From Chitinophagales bacterium (lineage in GTDB: Bacteria; Bacteroidota; Bacteroidia; Chitinophagales; UBA8649), in contig JACJYS010000001.1 of the NCBI GenBank assembly GCA_020635995.1, positions 496,001 through 560,000 on the forward strand: a stretch of DNA of 64,000 bases, given 5' to 3'. The translations under genes and the position numbers were made by a program. This document shows, piece after piece, positions 1-9,121 of the stretch. Numbering within the stretch: the stretch's first letter is position 1; each line of letters begins with the position of its first letter. Under the pieces are notes generated by a model that did no database searches, had not been told where the DNA came from, and saw only the letters and a program-made list of their open reading frames with translations.

Positions 1-400
1 AAAAAGCTCCATTTTTATACGAATAAATTATGTTCTGAGATAAAATTTTTGGATGTTTAAGTAATTTTAGTTACAGTTTGTGGTCTTTTACTTTTGTCTT
101 GATACAAAAGTAACAAAAAATCAAGACTGTAATCAAAAACACTAAAATGCTATAAAACCAGACGAGGACAAATTAATGTATGCTCAATTTTAGTTTTCCT
201 AAAGTATTTTCAATTGTAGGAGCATACTAATTTGTCTGTTTATAGTTTTATGGGTTCATTCATTTTGGATGTCTGTTTTACATCATTTCTTAACGTATTT
301 TTGATTAAGGTCGGGTAAAAGTGCACCTTAAGTTTGCAAGTGGGGCACCCATTAACCGAAAACTCCGTAAAAAATTAAACTGTTTGAAGAACGGAGTGAT
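1..400 (-). repeat. Dispersed structured repeat, copy 1 (about 390 bp)
   Basis: This stretch is, on the minus strand, a near-copy of 17252-17637 and 60349-60736. Reading from 400 down to 1 it carries the same inverted repeats: ACTCCGT/ACGGAGT near the start, TTAAGGT/ACCTTAA, a long imperfect stem built from the segments around GTATGCTC and GAGCATAC, and GTCTTGAT/ATCAAGAC (96-103 with 120-127). No long open frame crosses it. It may be cut by the window edge. It lies downstream of the DUF1573 gene and its terminator. Whether it is a non-autonomous mobile element or a structured RNA is inference; the repetition itself is seen directly. Confidence 0.85.
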
Positions 401-528
401 GAGTTTTTGATTTTTAGGAGTTGAGGTTATAATGGGTCGCTGAAAACTTAGTGCGATTCTTTTGTAACTTTTCTACTAAAGAAAAGTTAATAAAAAACAC
501 TTGTTGTATATCTTTACGGACACCTAAT
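401..528. other. Intergenic stretch with an 8-bp hairpin
   Basis: No gene is visible here. The only structure I see is AACTTTTC (466-473) with GAAAAGTT (481-488), a perfect 8-bp inverted repeat with a 7-nt loop. Its outer arms nearly pair too (TTTTGTA-type sequence on the left, TTAATAAAA on the right). It resembles the last hairpin of the neighbouring 390-bp repeat in composition but is not the same sequence. Confidence 0.5.
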
Positions 529-562
529 AAAAAAGCTCCAATTCAATTAAGAACCGGAGCTT
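529..562 (-). terminator. Rho-independent terminator of the DUF1573 gene
   Basis: AAAGCTCC (532-539) pairs with GGAGCTTT (555-562). Read on the minus strand the stem is followed by a run of T, about 30 nt past the stop codon at 591. Confidence 0.8.
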
Positions 563-590
563 TCTATTATTAAAACAATTTAAAATATTA

Positions 591-986
591 TTACTCTGCT
601 AATACGTTTCCTGTTATTTTTACCACTTTAGTAGCTTCAGAAGCGTTAGAGCTTACCGTTACAGATTTAGTAAATTTACCAACTCTATTAGTATCGTATT
701 TTACTTTAATTTTTGAAGTCTCACCCGGCAAAATTGGCTCAGTAGGACATTTAGGAACTGTACATCCACAGCTACCTTTACAGTTAGAGATAATTAATGG
801 CTCATTTCCTTTGTTAGTTATTACAAATTCTCTTTGTCCATCAGAACCTTTAGCAATATCGCCATAGTCTAAAGTTTCTTTGTCAAAAGAAATAACTGCA
901 CCACTACCTTCTACAGATAAGTTTAAATCCTGTGCCATTGAACTCATTCCAATAAACACAAACAAGATTAAGAATAAATTTTTCAT
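591..986 (-). CDS. DUF1573 domain secreted protein
   Basis: A 131-residue protein with a signal peptide (residues 1-18, ending SSMAQ) followed by one DUF1573 domain. The domain shows the usual features: a GDIAKGS-type start, FVITNKG, a Cys-rich CKGSCGCTVPKCP segment, PGETSKIKVKYD and a final beta strand. These are immunoglobulin-like (ASH/MSP-type) folds, common and often multi-copy in Bacteroidota; the function is unknown. The Cys cluster (four Cys within about 12 residues) is typical of the family. The gene is alone, is followed by its own terminator, and is divergent from the TetR gene. Confidence 0.85.
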   Translation of the reverse strand: MKNLFLILFVFIGMSSMAQDLNLSVEGSGAVISFDKETLDYGDIAKGSDGQREFVITNKGNEPLIISNCKGSCGCTVPKCPTEPILPGETSKIKVKYDTNRVGKFTKSVTVSSNASEATKVVKITGNVLAE

Positions 987-1118
987 AAGTCGTATAATTT
1001 TTTTTTGATTACTAATTAATTACATTTCAAATGTAAACCATTTCTGTGCCAAAGTTCAAACCTTAAATTTTGCTTAACAGAAGTTTAACAATAAGGTGTG
1101 GAAACTTTAAAATGAAAA

Positions 1119-1149
1119 TTTGTTTCCATAGTTTTCGTTCGTATATTTG
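1119..1149 (+). promoter_or_regulatory. Bacteroidota-type promoter of the TetR/efflux operon
   Basis: TTTG at 1119-1122 and TATATTTG at 1142-1149 are separated by 19 nt, matching the sigma-ABfr consensus. The predicted start of transcription lies only a few bases before the ATG at 1160, so the leader would be very short. This also argues against any translation start upstream of 1160. Confidence 0.7.
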
Positions 1150-1159
1150 CACCCCGAAA

Positions 1160-1769
1160 ATGAGTCAAGAGATAGAAATAATAAACAAAGCTACGGAACT
1201 TTTCTTTCAGTATGGTGTTCGTTCTGTTACTATGGATGATTTATCTAAAGATTTAGGTATTTCTAAAAAAACCTTGTACCAGTTTGTACAAAACAAATCT
1301 GATTTAGTAAAAAAAGCTCTTGAAAATTTTATGAAAACCCAAAGAGTAGAAATAGATTTTATACTAAATCAAAAAAAACAATGCTATAGACGAGATAGTA
1401 TCTATTGGCAAAATAAATCTAAAAAATTTAAGAAAAATACATCCTTCTTCAATGTACGATTTAGAAAAATACTATCCCGAATCGTGGCAAATAGTGCAGG
1501 ATTATAAATCAGAATTTATGCACCATATTCTTTCTAAAAATATTGAGAAAGGAAAAACAGAAAAATTGTACAGAGAAGAAATAGACAGTAATTTAATGAT
1601 AAAATTTTATACCATTATAATAGAACAGCTTGTTTTGCCGAGGCAGTTTCCTTCTACTTCTTTTGATTTTGCAAATTTATACAAACAGTTTATGAAGTAT
1701 CATTTAAGCGGTATAGCCTCAGAAAATGGTGTGGCATATATAAAAACGATAGATTTTGAAAATGAATAA
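1160..1769 (+). pseudogene. TetR-family regulator, split by a frameshift in an A8 run
   Basis: From ATG 1160 the protein has a clear TetR N-terminal helix-turn-helix (ATELFFQYGVRSVTMDDLS, then LGISKKTLYQFVQNKSDLV). After about residue 73 the frame turns to nonsense and stops at 1507. The true continuation lies in the next frame: dropping one base from the A8 run at 1371-1378 gives an unbroken protein of about 202 residues, the normal TetR length, ending at 1769. The second half (from about 1380) has the look of a TetR ligand-binding domain. The gene sits directly before tolC, adaptor and RND genes and overlaps the tolC start by 8 bp, so it is the likely local repressor. The cause could be sequencing error, a real loss, or slippage on the A run; the sequence alone does not decide. 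Confidence 0.8.
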
Positions 1770-3072
1770 AATAATATTACTACTGGCAATATTACTGCCG
1801 TTTGCTATTTATGCTCAATACGATTTTACATTAGAGCAAGCTGTTAATTATGGATTGCAAAACAGTAAAACTTTTAAAAATGCTCAGTTAGAATCGGCAA
1901 AACAAAAGGAATTTGCTTTTGAAATAATGACAGAAGGATTTCCAAAACTAAAAGCCAATTTAGATTATAATTATGCGTTTCAACAACAAACCAGTGTTAT
2001 TCCTGCGGGTGTTTTTTCTCCGCAAGAAATGGTAATTAAGTTTTCGCAGCCACAGTCAGCCACGCTTAAAGCAGAGCTTAATCAATTAATTTTTGATGCC
2101 AGATACGTATATGGCTTAAAAGCCAGAAAAGTATTGCTTCAAATAGCCGACCAGCAAGTAGAACAAGCCAGAATAGACATTACAGAAGATATAACTAAAG
2201 CATATTATGCTGCTTTAATTAGCCAAAAAGCATACACTTTATTGTTAGAAAACAAAACAACACTTGAAGAAATACTAAGAGATACCAGAGCCACTTATAA
2301 TGTAGGTTTAATAGATGAACTTAGCGTAGATAGATTGGAGTTAAATCTCCAAAATTTAGAATCGGAAATTACAAAACTTCATAATCAGTATGATTTGGCA
2401 TTAAATAATTTAAAGTTTTCAATAGGAATGCCACAAGAAGAAGAACTAATTGTAACAGAAAAATTAGACGATATTACATCGTTAGATAATGTTCCAATTC
2501 TTCAAGATATTGACCCAAACGAAAGAATAGAAGCAAAATTATTGGATAATAGATTGGAGATGAAAAAATTTGACATCAAGCAAGTGCGTTCTAATTATTT
2601 TCCTGCTTTATATGCTTTTGGAAATTATGGAACTAATGCCCAGCGTACAAAATTTGACTTTTTTGATACCAACCAGCGTTGGTTTGATTTTGGAAATTTA
2701 GGTTTCTCTTTACAAATTCCACTTTTTGATGGTTTAAAAGCATATTCTCAAATACAGCAGAAAAAAATAGAGGAGCAGATGACCTTAAATGACAGGGAGA
2801 ATTTTAATGAAGCTGTGCAACTTCAATTTTCAAATGCTCAAACGCAGCTTATAAATGCCATAAACGAATACAACAACCAAAAGCAAAATTTGGCTTTGGC
2901 AAACAAAATATTAAACAAAACAAGAGTAATGTTTAACGAAGGTGTAGGTTCAAGCTACGAGTTGTCGCAGGCACAGCAAGAATACACCACCACTATGATA
3001 AATTACTCGCAGTCGGTGTACAATTTATTAATAGCAAAATTAGAATTAGAAAAAGTATCAGCTAAATTATAA
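1762..3072 (+). CDS. TolC-family outer-membrane efflux protein
   Basis: A 436-residue outer-membrane factor with a signal peptide ending IYAQ, followed by two internally similar long helical halves typical of TolC (ESAKQKEFAFEI in the first half; KNYFPAL-like SNYFPALYAFGNYG opening the second half, and FDGLKAYSQIQQ). It forms the trimeric exit duct of a tripartite pump. I prefer the ATG at 1762 to the in-frame TTG at 1756; it overlaps the TetR frame by 8 bp. The adaptor and RND genes follow in the same operon. The substrate is unknown. Confidence 0.92.
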   Translation: MNKIILLLAILLPFAIYAQYDFTLEQAVNYGLQNSKTFKNAQLESAKQKEFAFEIMTEGFPKLKANLDYNYAFQQQTSVIPAGVFSPQEMVIKFSQPQSATLKAELNQLIFDARYVYGLKARKVLLQIADQQVEQARIDITEDITKAYYAALISQKAYTLLLENKTTLEEILRDTRATYNVGLIDELSVDRLELNLQNLESEITKLHNQYDLALNNLKFSIGMPQEEELIVTEKLDDITSLDNVPILQDIDPNERIEAKLLDNRLEMKKFDIKQVRSNYFPALYAFGNYGTNAQRTKFDFFDTNQRWFDFGNLGFSLQIPLFDGLKAYSQIQQKKIEEQMTLNDRENFNEAVQLQFSNAQTQLINAINEYNNQKQNLALANKILNKTRVMFNEGVGSSYELSQAQQEYTTTMINYSQSVYNLLIAKLELEKVSAKL

Positions 3073-3086
3073 AACATTTAAAATCA

Positions 3087-4262
3087 ATGAGAAAAAGAAA
3101 TTTATTATACATAATAGCAGTTGTTTTATTACTGGCATCTTGTGGAGGAAAAAAAACAGATTTAGATAAACTAAATAAGCAAAAAGATAAGTTAACATCT
3201 AAAATTAAAAAATTAGAGGGAAAACTCACTACGGTTGAAAATCAAATAGCTGAACTTGATACTACTAAACAAGAAAACATATTAGAGTTAGTAAATGTAG
3301 AAGAGCTGAAAAAAACAACTTTTAAACATTATATAGAAGCACAAGGTAAAACTTATTCAGAAAACAATATTACCATAACTACCGATATGGGTGGCTTGGT
3401 AAAAGCTATATATGTACAAGAAGGTCAGAGAGTTAGCAAAGGGCAAACCCTAATTCAACTTGATAATTCAGTAGTTTTAAACCAAATAGCCGAATTAGAA
3501 ACGGCTTTAACCTTAGCTAAAGACGTTTATGATAAAAGAAAAAGATTATGGGATCAAAATATAGGTTCTGAAATAGAATTTTTGCAAGCAAAAAATAACT
3601 ATGAATCTTTAATAAATAAAAAAGCAACGGCAAATACACAGCTAAGTAAATTAGCCATAAAAGCACCAATAAACGGCTATATAGATGCAGTTAGTTTAAA
3701 ATTAGGCGAAATGGCAGCTCCGGGCTATCCTGCCGCCACTATAGTAAATAATACCGATATGGAAGTAAAAATTGACCTACCGGAAGCTTATTTAGGAAAA
3801 GTAAAAGTAGGAGATGAAATACTGGTAGATGTACCTACTTTAAATACAACCAAAGAAGCTAAAGTTAGTGCCGTGGGGCAAACCGTAAATCAGTTTAACA
3901 GAGCTTTTCAAATAACAGCAAAAGTAGATAATAAAGAAAATGATTTAAAACCGAATATGCTTGTTGAAGTTAAATTTTTAAGTAAAACTTTTGACAATGT
4001 AATCGTTATACCCGCTAAATTTTTGCAAGAATCGGCTAAAGGATTTTTTGTATTTACCGCCAAAGTAGATAATGCTACGGGAGTGGCAACAGCACATAAA
4101 ATAAACATAGAAATAAGCGATACTTATAATGGCGAAGTGGTAGTAGATAAAGGATTAAATGCAGGAGATTTGCTAATAAAAGAAGGTTTTAGATACGTAC
4201 TTGACCAGCAGGAGATAGAATTAAATAAAACAATAACAGATACAACGGTAAATAATGAGTAA
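3087..4262 (+). CDS. RND efflux periplasmic adaptor (membrane fusion protein)
   Basis: A 391-residue lipoprotein (lipobox LLASC, Cys at residue 19). A coiled-coil segment of about 35 residues (DKLNKQKDKLTSKIKKLEGK) comes directly after the lipobox. The lipoyl/barrel half motif follows (GGLVKAIYVQEGQRVSKGQ), then a helical hairpin, the second lipoyl half (KLAIKAPINGYI) and the beta-barrel domain (VIPAKFLQ near the C-terminal third). It links the inner-membrane pump to TolC. The extra N-terminal coiled coil before the lipoyl domain is a feature I see often in this phylum. The stop overlaps the RND start by 8 bp, so the two are probably translationally coupled. Confidence 0.92.
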   Translation: MRKRNLLYIIAVVLLLASCGGKKTDLDKLNKQKDKLTSKIKKLEGKLTTVENQIAELDTTKQENILELVNVEELKKTTFKHYIEAQGKTYSENNITITTDMGGLVKAIYVQEGQRVSKGQTLIQLDNSVVLNQIAELETALTLAKDVYDKRKRLWDQNIGSEIEFLQAKNNYESLINKKATANTQLSKLAIKAPINGYIDAVSLKLGEMAAPGYPAATIVNNTDMEVKIDLPEAYLGKVKVGDEILVDVPTLNTTKEAKVSAVGQTVNQFNRAFQITAKVDNKENDLKPNMLVEVKFLSKTFDNVIVIPAKFLQESAKGFFVFTAKVDNATGVATAHKINIEISDTYNGEVVVDKGLNAGDLLIKEGFRYVLDQQEIELNKTITDTTVNNE

Positions 4263-7200
4263 CGAAAACCAGAATAAAGACGTTAACAGAGAGTTTTTCT
4301 TATCCAGTTTATCTATAGATAACAGAACCAGTGTATTTATACTAATGTTTTTAATCCTAATCACAGGATTTGGAGCATATAGATCTATGCCTAAAGAAAA
4401 TTTCCCCGAAATTAGTATTCCTACGGTTTATATTGGGGTGGCATATCCGGGCAACTCGCCAGAGGATATGGAAAACTTAATAACCCGACATATTGAAAAA
4501 GAAATAAACTCTATAAAAGACGTTTCTGAAATACGTTCTACTTCTATACAAGATTATACTACTATAATTGTAGAGTTTGATTTTGATGTAAACGTAGCTG
4601 AAGCATTGGCAAATGTAAAAGATGCCGTAGATAAAGCCAAAAGTGAATTGCCCAGCGATTTAGACCGAGAGCCTAATGTGTTTGAGTTAGATATGTCTAA
4701 CATTCCTGTTATAAATATAAATTTAAGTGGAGAAAATTATACTTTAGAACAGCTTAAAGAAAATGCCGAATACTTACAAGATGAAATAGAAGCACTAAAA
4801 GAAGTGTCTAAAGTAGAAATAAGAGGAAGTATAGATAAAGAACTAAATATAGCCGTAGATAATGCCAAAATGGAAGCGGCTAAAGTTAGCTTTAAAGACA
4901 TAGAAGATGCCGTAAACTACGAAAATATGACGGTAAGTGCTGGCGATATTTTAGTAGATGGCAGTAGAAGAACTATTAGGCTTGTGGGCGAATTTACGGG
5001 CGTACAAGAAATAGAAAACTTAGTGGTTAAAAGCGATTATCAAAAACCCATATTTTTAAGAGATATTGCCACCGTTACTTTTAGGGCAAAAGAAACAGAC
5101 AGCTATGCCAGAATAAACGGCTCTCCCGTAGTTTCTTTAGATGTGAAGAAAAGAAATGGCGAAAACTTAATTGATGCCGTAGATAAAATAATGGTAATAG
5201 TAGAAAATGCTAAAAAATCGCATTTTGATAAAGATTTAGATGTTACCATTACAAACGATACTTCACTACAAACAAAATTGCAAGTTTCTAACCTTGAAAA
5301 CAGTATTATTTCGGGGGTTATATTAGTGGTGTTGGTTTTATTGTTTTTCTTAGGATTAAGAAATGCCCTTTTTGTAGGTATAGCCATTCCTCTTAGTATG
5401 CTTATGGGCTTTTTAATACTAAATATAATGGGTGTAACGCTAAATATGATGGTGTTATATTCATTAGTGCTTGCCTTAGGTATGCTGGTAGATAATGGTA
5501 TAGTGGTAGTAGAAAATGTATATAGACTGCTGCAAGAAGGTAAAGATTTAATAACCGCCAGTAAAGAAGGTGTAGGCGAAGTGGCTGTGCCTATTATAGC
5601 ATCTACAGCTACTACTTTAGCCGCTTTTTTCCCATTAATATTTTGGCAGTCTATTATGGGCGAGTTTATGAAATATTTGCCTATAACATTAATTATTGTT
5701 TTATCCAGTTCACTGTTTGTGGCTTTGGTTATTAATCCTGTTTTAACTTCATATTTCATGAAATTAGATGAGGAAACAAGAGCTCAGAGAACTAATGTTA
5801 CTAAATTTCTATTAACCTACGGAGTGGGCGTAGTTGTTGGTGCTATTTTGGTTTTTGTTGGCTTAAAATCTGATATTAAACCAATGGTTGTAGTAGGAAA
5901 TTTAATAGGTATTTTTTCATCTATAGCTATAATAAACAGATTTATTTTAAGTCCTTTAGCTGAAAAATTTCAAGAAAACTTTTTACCTGTTCTTGAAAAT
6001 TGGTACGAAAATACCGTGTCATGGACATTGCAAGGATTTAGACCCGTTTGGGTTTTTATAGGAATGTTTGTTTTGCTATTTGGTTCCTTATTTTATTTTG
6101 GAGCTAATATGCCGGAGGTTGTGTTTTTCCCCGAAGGGAAACCAAATTATGTAAATGTTTTTATAGAGTTTCCTACCGGAACAGATATAGATTATACCAA
6201 CGAACAAACCCGAAAAATAGAAGATAAAGTGATTAAAGCCATGGGGAAATATGGCTTAGGTATAGGTAAAAATGTAGAGTCTATTTTAATAAACGTAGGT
6301 GCAGGAACCTCCGATCCTACACGAGCTACTGAAACACAAGGTGTAACGCCTAATAAATCAAAAATTACCGTTTCATTTATTGAATACGAAAAGCGTACAG
6401 AGGTAGAAATGAATGGAAAAATGCAGCGTTTTGATACCGAATTGGCAATGAATGAAATAAGAAATTTAGTGGGCAAAATACCGGGAGCAGTAGTTTCTGT
6501 AGATAGAGACCCACAAGGGCCTCCTGTGGGACCACCAATAAATATAGCCATAAGTGGAGATGAATTTGATGAGTTAATTAAAATTCATAATCAAGTTAGA
6601 ACCATTATAAATAAAGCTGTTGCCGATGGAGAAATTGTAGGTCTTGAAAAATTAAAATCAGATTTAGACGAAGGCAAACCCGAACTATTATTTAACCTAA
6701 ATAGAGCTGCTGTAAGAACCTATGGCTTATCTACAGGGCAAGTGGCAGGGGCTTTGCGTACGGCATTATTTGGCAAAGAAATTTCATCTATAAAATTTGG
6801 TGATGAGGATTATCCTATCATGTTACGTTTTAAAAGGGAGCAACGTTATGATTTAGAAACGCTAAAAAATATGCTCATAACTTTTAGAGACCAAAGCGAT
6901 GGAAAAACCAAACAAGTGCCCGTTTCTGCTATTGCAGATGTTCAATATTCTTCATCGTTAGGAGCGGTAAGAAGAATAGATTTAGATAGAGTGGTTACTT
7001 TGTATTCTAATGTTACATCTGAAGGTAATGCCAATGAAATAATTGCAAAACTGAAAAATGAACTTACACCTCAAAAATTAAGATTGCCGGAAGGATATAA
7101 TATAGATTTTACAGGAGAACAAGAAGAGCAAGCTAAGTCAATGTCATTTTTAGTAAATGCCTTAATGATAGCCGTTTTTGTTATTTTTATGATAATAGTA

Positions 7201-7761
7201 GCACAGTTTAATTCTGTTACCGCTCCGGTTATTATTATGCTTTCAGTAGTGTTTAGTTTTATAGGAGTATTTTTAGGTTTAGCCGTTTTTGGCGATCAGT
7301 TTGTGGTTATTATGACTATGATTGGTATTATTTCCTTAGCAGGAATAGTGGTAAACAATGCCATAGTTTTAATGGATTTTACAGAACTAACCCGAGATAG
7401 GTTTAAGGTACAGCTGGGAATGAAAAAAACCGACCGTTTATCAAAAGGAAAAATTATAGAAGCTATTGTATATGCAGGAAAAACAAGACTTAGACCCGTA
7501 CTTTTAACAGCCGTAACCACTGTTTTAGGTTTAATTCCATTAGCCGTGGGTATTAATATAGATTTTGAAGGATTTTTATCTACCATGAGTCCTAATTTTT
7601 ACATAGGTGGAGATAACGTAATGTTTTGGGGACCACTAAGTTGGACAGTAATTTATGGTCTTACGTTTTCTACTTTCTTAACATTGGTTATCGTGCCTGT
7701 TATGATACTTTTATTTGACTTAGCGGGGCATAAGTTTTCAAACTTGTTTAAGAAAAATTAG
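4255..7761 (+). CDS. RND multidrug efflux permease (AcrB-like) with altered proton-relay residues
   Basis: A 1168-residue inner-membrane RND transporter, longer than AcrB (about 1050). It has a first TM near residues 28-46, a large porter loop, TM2-6, a second porter loop and TM8-12. An extra hydrophobic segment of about 60-70 residues with two predicted TM helices lies between the sixth and seventh canonical helices (residues about 515-570). In the fourth helix the motif reads LVDNGIVVVEN, so the pair equivalent to AcrB D407/D408 is D413/N414. In the tenth helix the motif is VVNNAIVL, so the position equivalent to K940 is N1034. Energy coupling may differ from AcrB or use the remaining Asp. 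It is the third gene of the efflux operon. Confidence 0.92.
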   Translation: MSNENQNKDVNREFFLSSLSIDNRTSVFILMFLILITGFGAYRSMPKENFPEISIPTVYIGVAYPGNSPEDMENLITRHIEKEINSIKDVSEIRSTSIQDYTTIIVEFDFDVNVAEALANVKDAVDKAKSELPSDLDREPNVFELDMSNIPVININLSGENYTLEQLKENAEYLQDEIEALKEVSKVEIRGSIDKELNIAVDNAKMEAAKVSFKDIEDAVNYENMTVSAGDILVDGSRRTIRLVGEFTGVQEIENLVVKSDYQKPIFLRDIATVTFRAKETDSYARINGSPVVSLDVKKRNGENLIDAVDKIMVIVENAKKSHFDKDLDVTITNDTSLQTKLQVSNLENSIISGVILVVLVLLFFLGLRNALFVGIAIPLSMLMGFLILNIMGVTLNMMVLYSLVLALGMLVDNGIVVVENVYRLLQEGKDLITASKEGVGEVAVPIIASTATTLAAFFPLIFWQSIMGEFMKYLPITLIIVLSSSLFVALVINPVLTSYFMKLDEETRAQRTNVTKFLLTYGVGVVVGAILVFVGLKSDIKPMVVVGNLIGIFSSIAIINRFILSPLAEKFQENFLPVLENWYENTVSWTLQGFRPVWVFIGMFVLLFGSLFYFGANMPEVVFFPEGKPNYVNVFIEFPTGTDIDYTNEQTRKIEDKVIKAMGKYGLGIGKNVESILINVGAGTSDPTRATETQGVTPNKSKITVSFIEYEKRTEVEMNGKMQRFDTELAMNEIRNLVGKIPGAVVSVDRDPQGPPVGPPINIAISGDEFDELIKIHNQVRTIINKAVADGEIVGLEKLKSDLDEGKPELLFNLNRAAVRTYGLSTGQVAGALRTALFGKEISSIKFGDEDYPIMLRFKREQRYDLETLKNMLITFRDQSDGKTKQVPVSAIADVQYSSSLGAVRRIDLDRVVTLYSNVTSEGNANEIIAKLKNELTPQKLRLPEGYNIDFTGEQEEQAKSMSFLVNALMIAVFVIFMIIVAQFNSVTAPVIIMLSVVFSFIGVFLGLAVFGDQFVVIMTMIGIISLAGIVVNNAIVLMDFTELTRDRFKVQLGMKKTDRLSKGKIIEAIVYAGKTRLRPVLLTAVTTVLGLIPLAVGINIDFEGFLSTMSPNFYIGGDNVMFWGPLSWTVIYGLTFSTFLTLVIVPVMILLFDLAGHKFSNLFKKN

Positions 7762-7824
7762 TACTAACATAGCATAAGCAATAAAACAAACTTATCTTTA
7801 AAGTTCATTGTTAAAACATGTATA

Positions 7825-8325
7825 ATGATGAATAAAGAACTTTTAAAAAAGATTTGGAATGTAGTTTTTTACGTAGGCTTAATAGTTGTTGTTTTAATTT
7901 TTGTAAAACGCAAATATATAGTACCTACTATTAACCAAGATAAACTTGAATTAGTTACCTACCAAAAAGAACCTATTTCTCTTAATGATTATAAAGGCGA
8001 AGTAGTGGTGCTTAATTTTTGGCAAACATGGTGTGGACCGTGTGTACACGAAATGCCAACACTGAATGCAATGCCGGAAAAATGGAATCAAATAAAAGTA
8101 ATAGCTGTAAGTGATGAACCGCTTGCTAAAATTCAAAAATTTAAAGAGAAATATCCAAATATTGAGTTTGTCCAAATTTTGAATTTTGATGAAACCAGTG
8201 TTACACAATTTCCTACTACTTATATTTTTAATAAAAAAGGGGTAAAAGTTTATAGTAAAATAGGAGGTAAAAATTGGGCTGAGGATAATTTTATAGCTAT
8301 GTTAAAAAAGAACTATGCCGATTGA
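7825..8325 (+). CDS. TlpA/ResA-like membrane-anchored thioredoxin
   Basis: A 166-residue protein with one N-terminal TM helix (about residues 11-28) and a thioredoxin fold carrying the active site WCGPC (C70, C73) and the cis-Pro segment TQFPTTYIF. It probably acts in the periplasm as a reductase or oxidant for thiols in cytochrome maturation or envelope proteins; its partner is unknown. Its 3' end overlaps the next gene by 11 bp, which starts a compact run of small genes. Confidence 0.9.
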   Translation: MMNKELLKKIWNVVFYVGLIVVVLIFVKRKYIVPTINQDKLELVTYQKEPISLNDYKGEVVVLNFWQTWCGPCVHEMPTLNAMPEKWNQIKVIAVSDEPLAKIQKFKEKYPNIEFVQILNFDETSVTQFPTTYIFNKKGVKVYSKIGGKNWAEDNFIAMLKKNYAD

Positions 8326-8665
8326 TAAAGAAAAATTAGAGCTACTAAAAGCCATGATGAGTGGCGATTATGACCCCGTAGCAGAAAATAAATTGCACAA
8401 TAGTACGGTAAGCAACGATTTGCATAGGAATAATGATAAGTTAAAGCAAAAAGATATACCTACACTTGAAGACCAATTAAAACAATTTGAAAAAATAATA
8501 GATAAAGCATTGTTGAGCAATCAAGATAAAGTTTCAATAATACATGGCAAAGGTGCTGGAATATTGAAAAAAGAACTTTATAAAAGACTTAAAAAAACAC
8601 CTCATGTAAAGCGTTTTGAGCTAAATGCTAAAAACGAAGGAGAAACAATAGTATATTTTAAATAA
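8315..8665 (+). CDS. Small Smr-domain protein
   Basis: A 116-residue protein. The first 60 residues look disordered and charged; the C-terminal part is a stand-alone Smr fold with the signature HGKGAGILKKEL. Smr domains bind or nick branched or single-stranded nucleic acids (MutS2 C-terminus, rescue of stalled ribosomes in some families). In Bacteroidota a short form like this often follows DUF2027, but no DUF2027 part is present here. Its start lies inside the end of the thioredoxin gene. Confidence 0.82.
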   Translation: MPIDKEKLELLKAMMSGDYDPVAENKLHNSTVSNDLHRNNDKLKQKDIPTLEDQLKQFEKIIDKALLSNQDKVSIIHGKGAGILKKELYKRLKKTPHVKRFELNAKNEGETIVYFK

Positions 8666-8671
8666 ATAAAA

Positions 8672-9121
8672 ATGGGTTTAGAACAAAAAGTACAAGAAGC
8701 GTTAAAAAAAGCTATGCTGGCAAAAGACCAAGCAGGTATGAGAACATTAAGAGCTATAAAATCGGCATTAATGTTGGTAAAAACAGAGAAAGGTTTTAGT
8801 GGCGAAATTACGGAGGAGCAGGAGATACAAATTTTGCAAAAGATGGTAAAGCAACGCAAAGAATCATTAGATGTGTATGAAAACCAAGGGAGAGAAGATT
8901 TGGCGGCTACAGAAAAAGAAGAAATAGAAATAATAGAAAAGTTTTTGCCAGAGCAACTTAACGAAGATAAAATAAGAGCGATTATTGCTACAATAATACA
9001 AAAAACGGGTGCAAGCAGCATGAAAGATATGGGAAAAGTGATGGGCATGGCAAATAAAGAAATGGCAGGCAAAGCCGATGGCAAAACAATAGCTGAAATA
9101 GTGAAAGCAAGTTTACAATGA
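8672..9121 (+). CDS. GatB/YqeY family protein
   Basis: A 149-residue, fully cytosolic, helical protein matching the YqeY family along its whole length (start EQKVQEALKKAMLAKD, middle RTLRAIKSAL, end MGKVMGMANKEMAGKADGK). YqeY resembles the tail domain of GatB and is thought to bind tRNA; the precise role is not known. It overlaps the next gene by 4 bp (ATGA), a sign of translational coupling. Confidence 0.9.
   Translation: MGLEQKVQEALKKAMLAKDQAGMRTLRAIKSALMLVKTEKGFSGEITEEQEIQILQKMVKQRKESLDVYENQGREDLAATEKEEIEIIEKFLPEQLNEDKIRAIIATIIQKTGASSMKDMGKVMGMANKEMAGKADGKTIAEIVKASLQ

Noticed and set aside
1070..1159. Upstream ATG at 1070 for the TetR gene
   Set aside because: It would place the promoter boxes at 1119-1149 inside the coding region and adds residues unlike any TetR start.
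5103..5759. Antisense open frame of about 218 codons inside the RND gene
   Set aside because: It lies wholly opposite a well-conserved pump gene, with no start signal or recognisable protein. Similar antisense frames inside topA, aspS, lysA and the Asp-box gene are shadows too.
6517..8039. Avoidance of GGNCC in the window because of the restriction enzyme
   Set aside because: GGNCC sites are easy to find, for example 6517-6521, 6529-6533 and 8035-8039, so no strong avoidance is seen; I did not make a full count against expectation.
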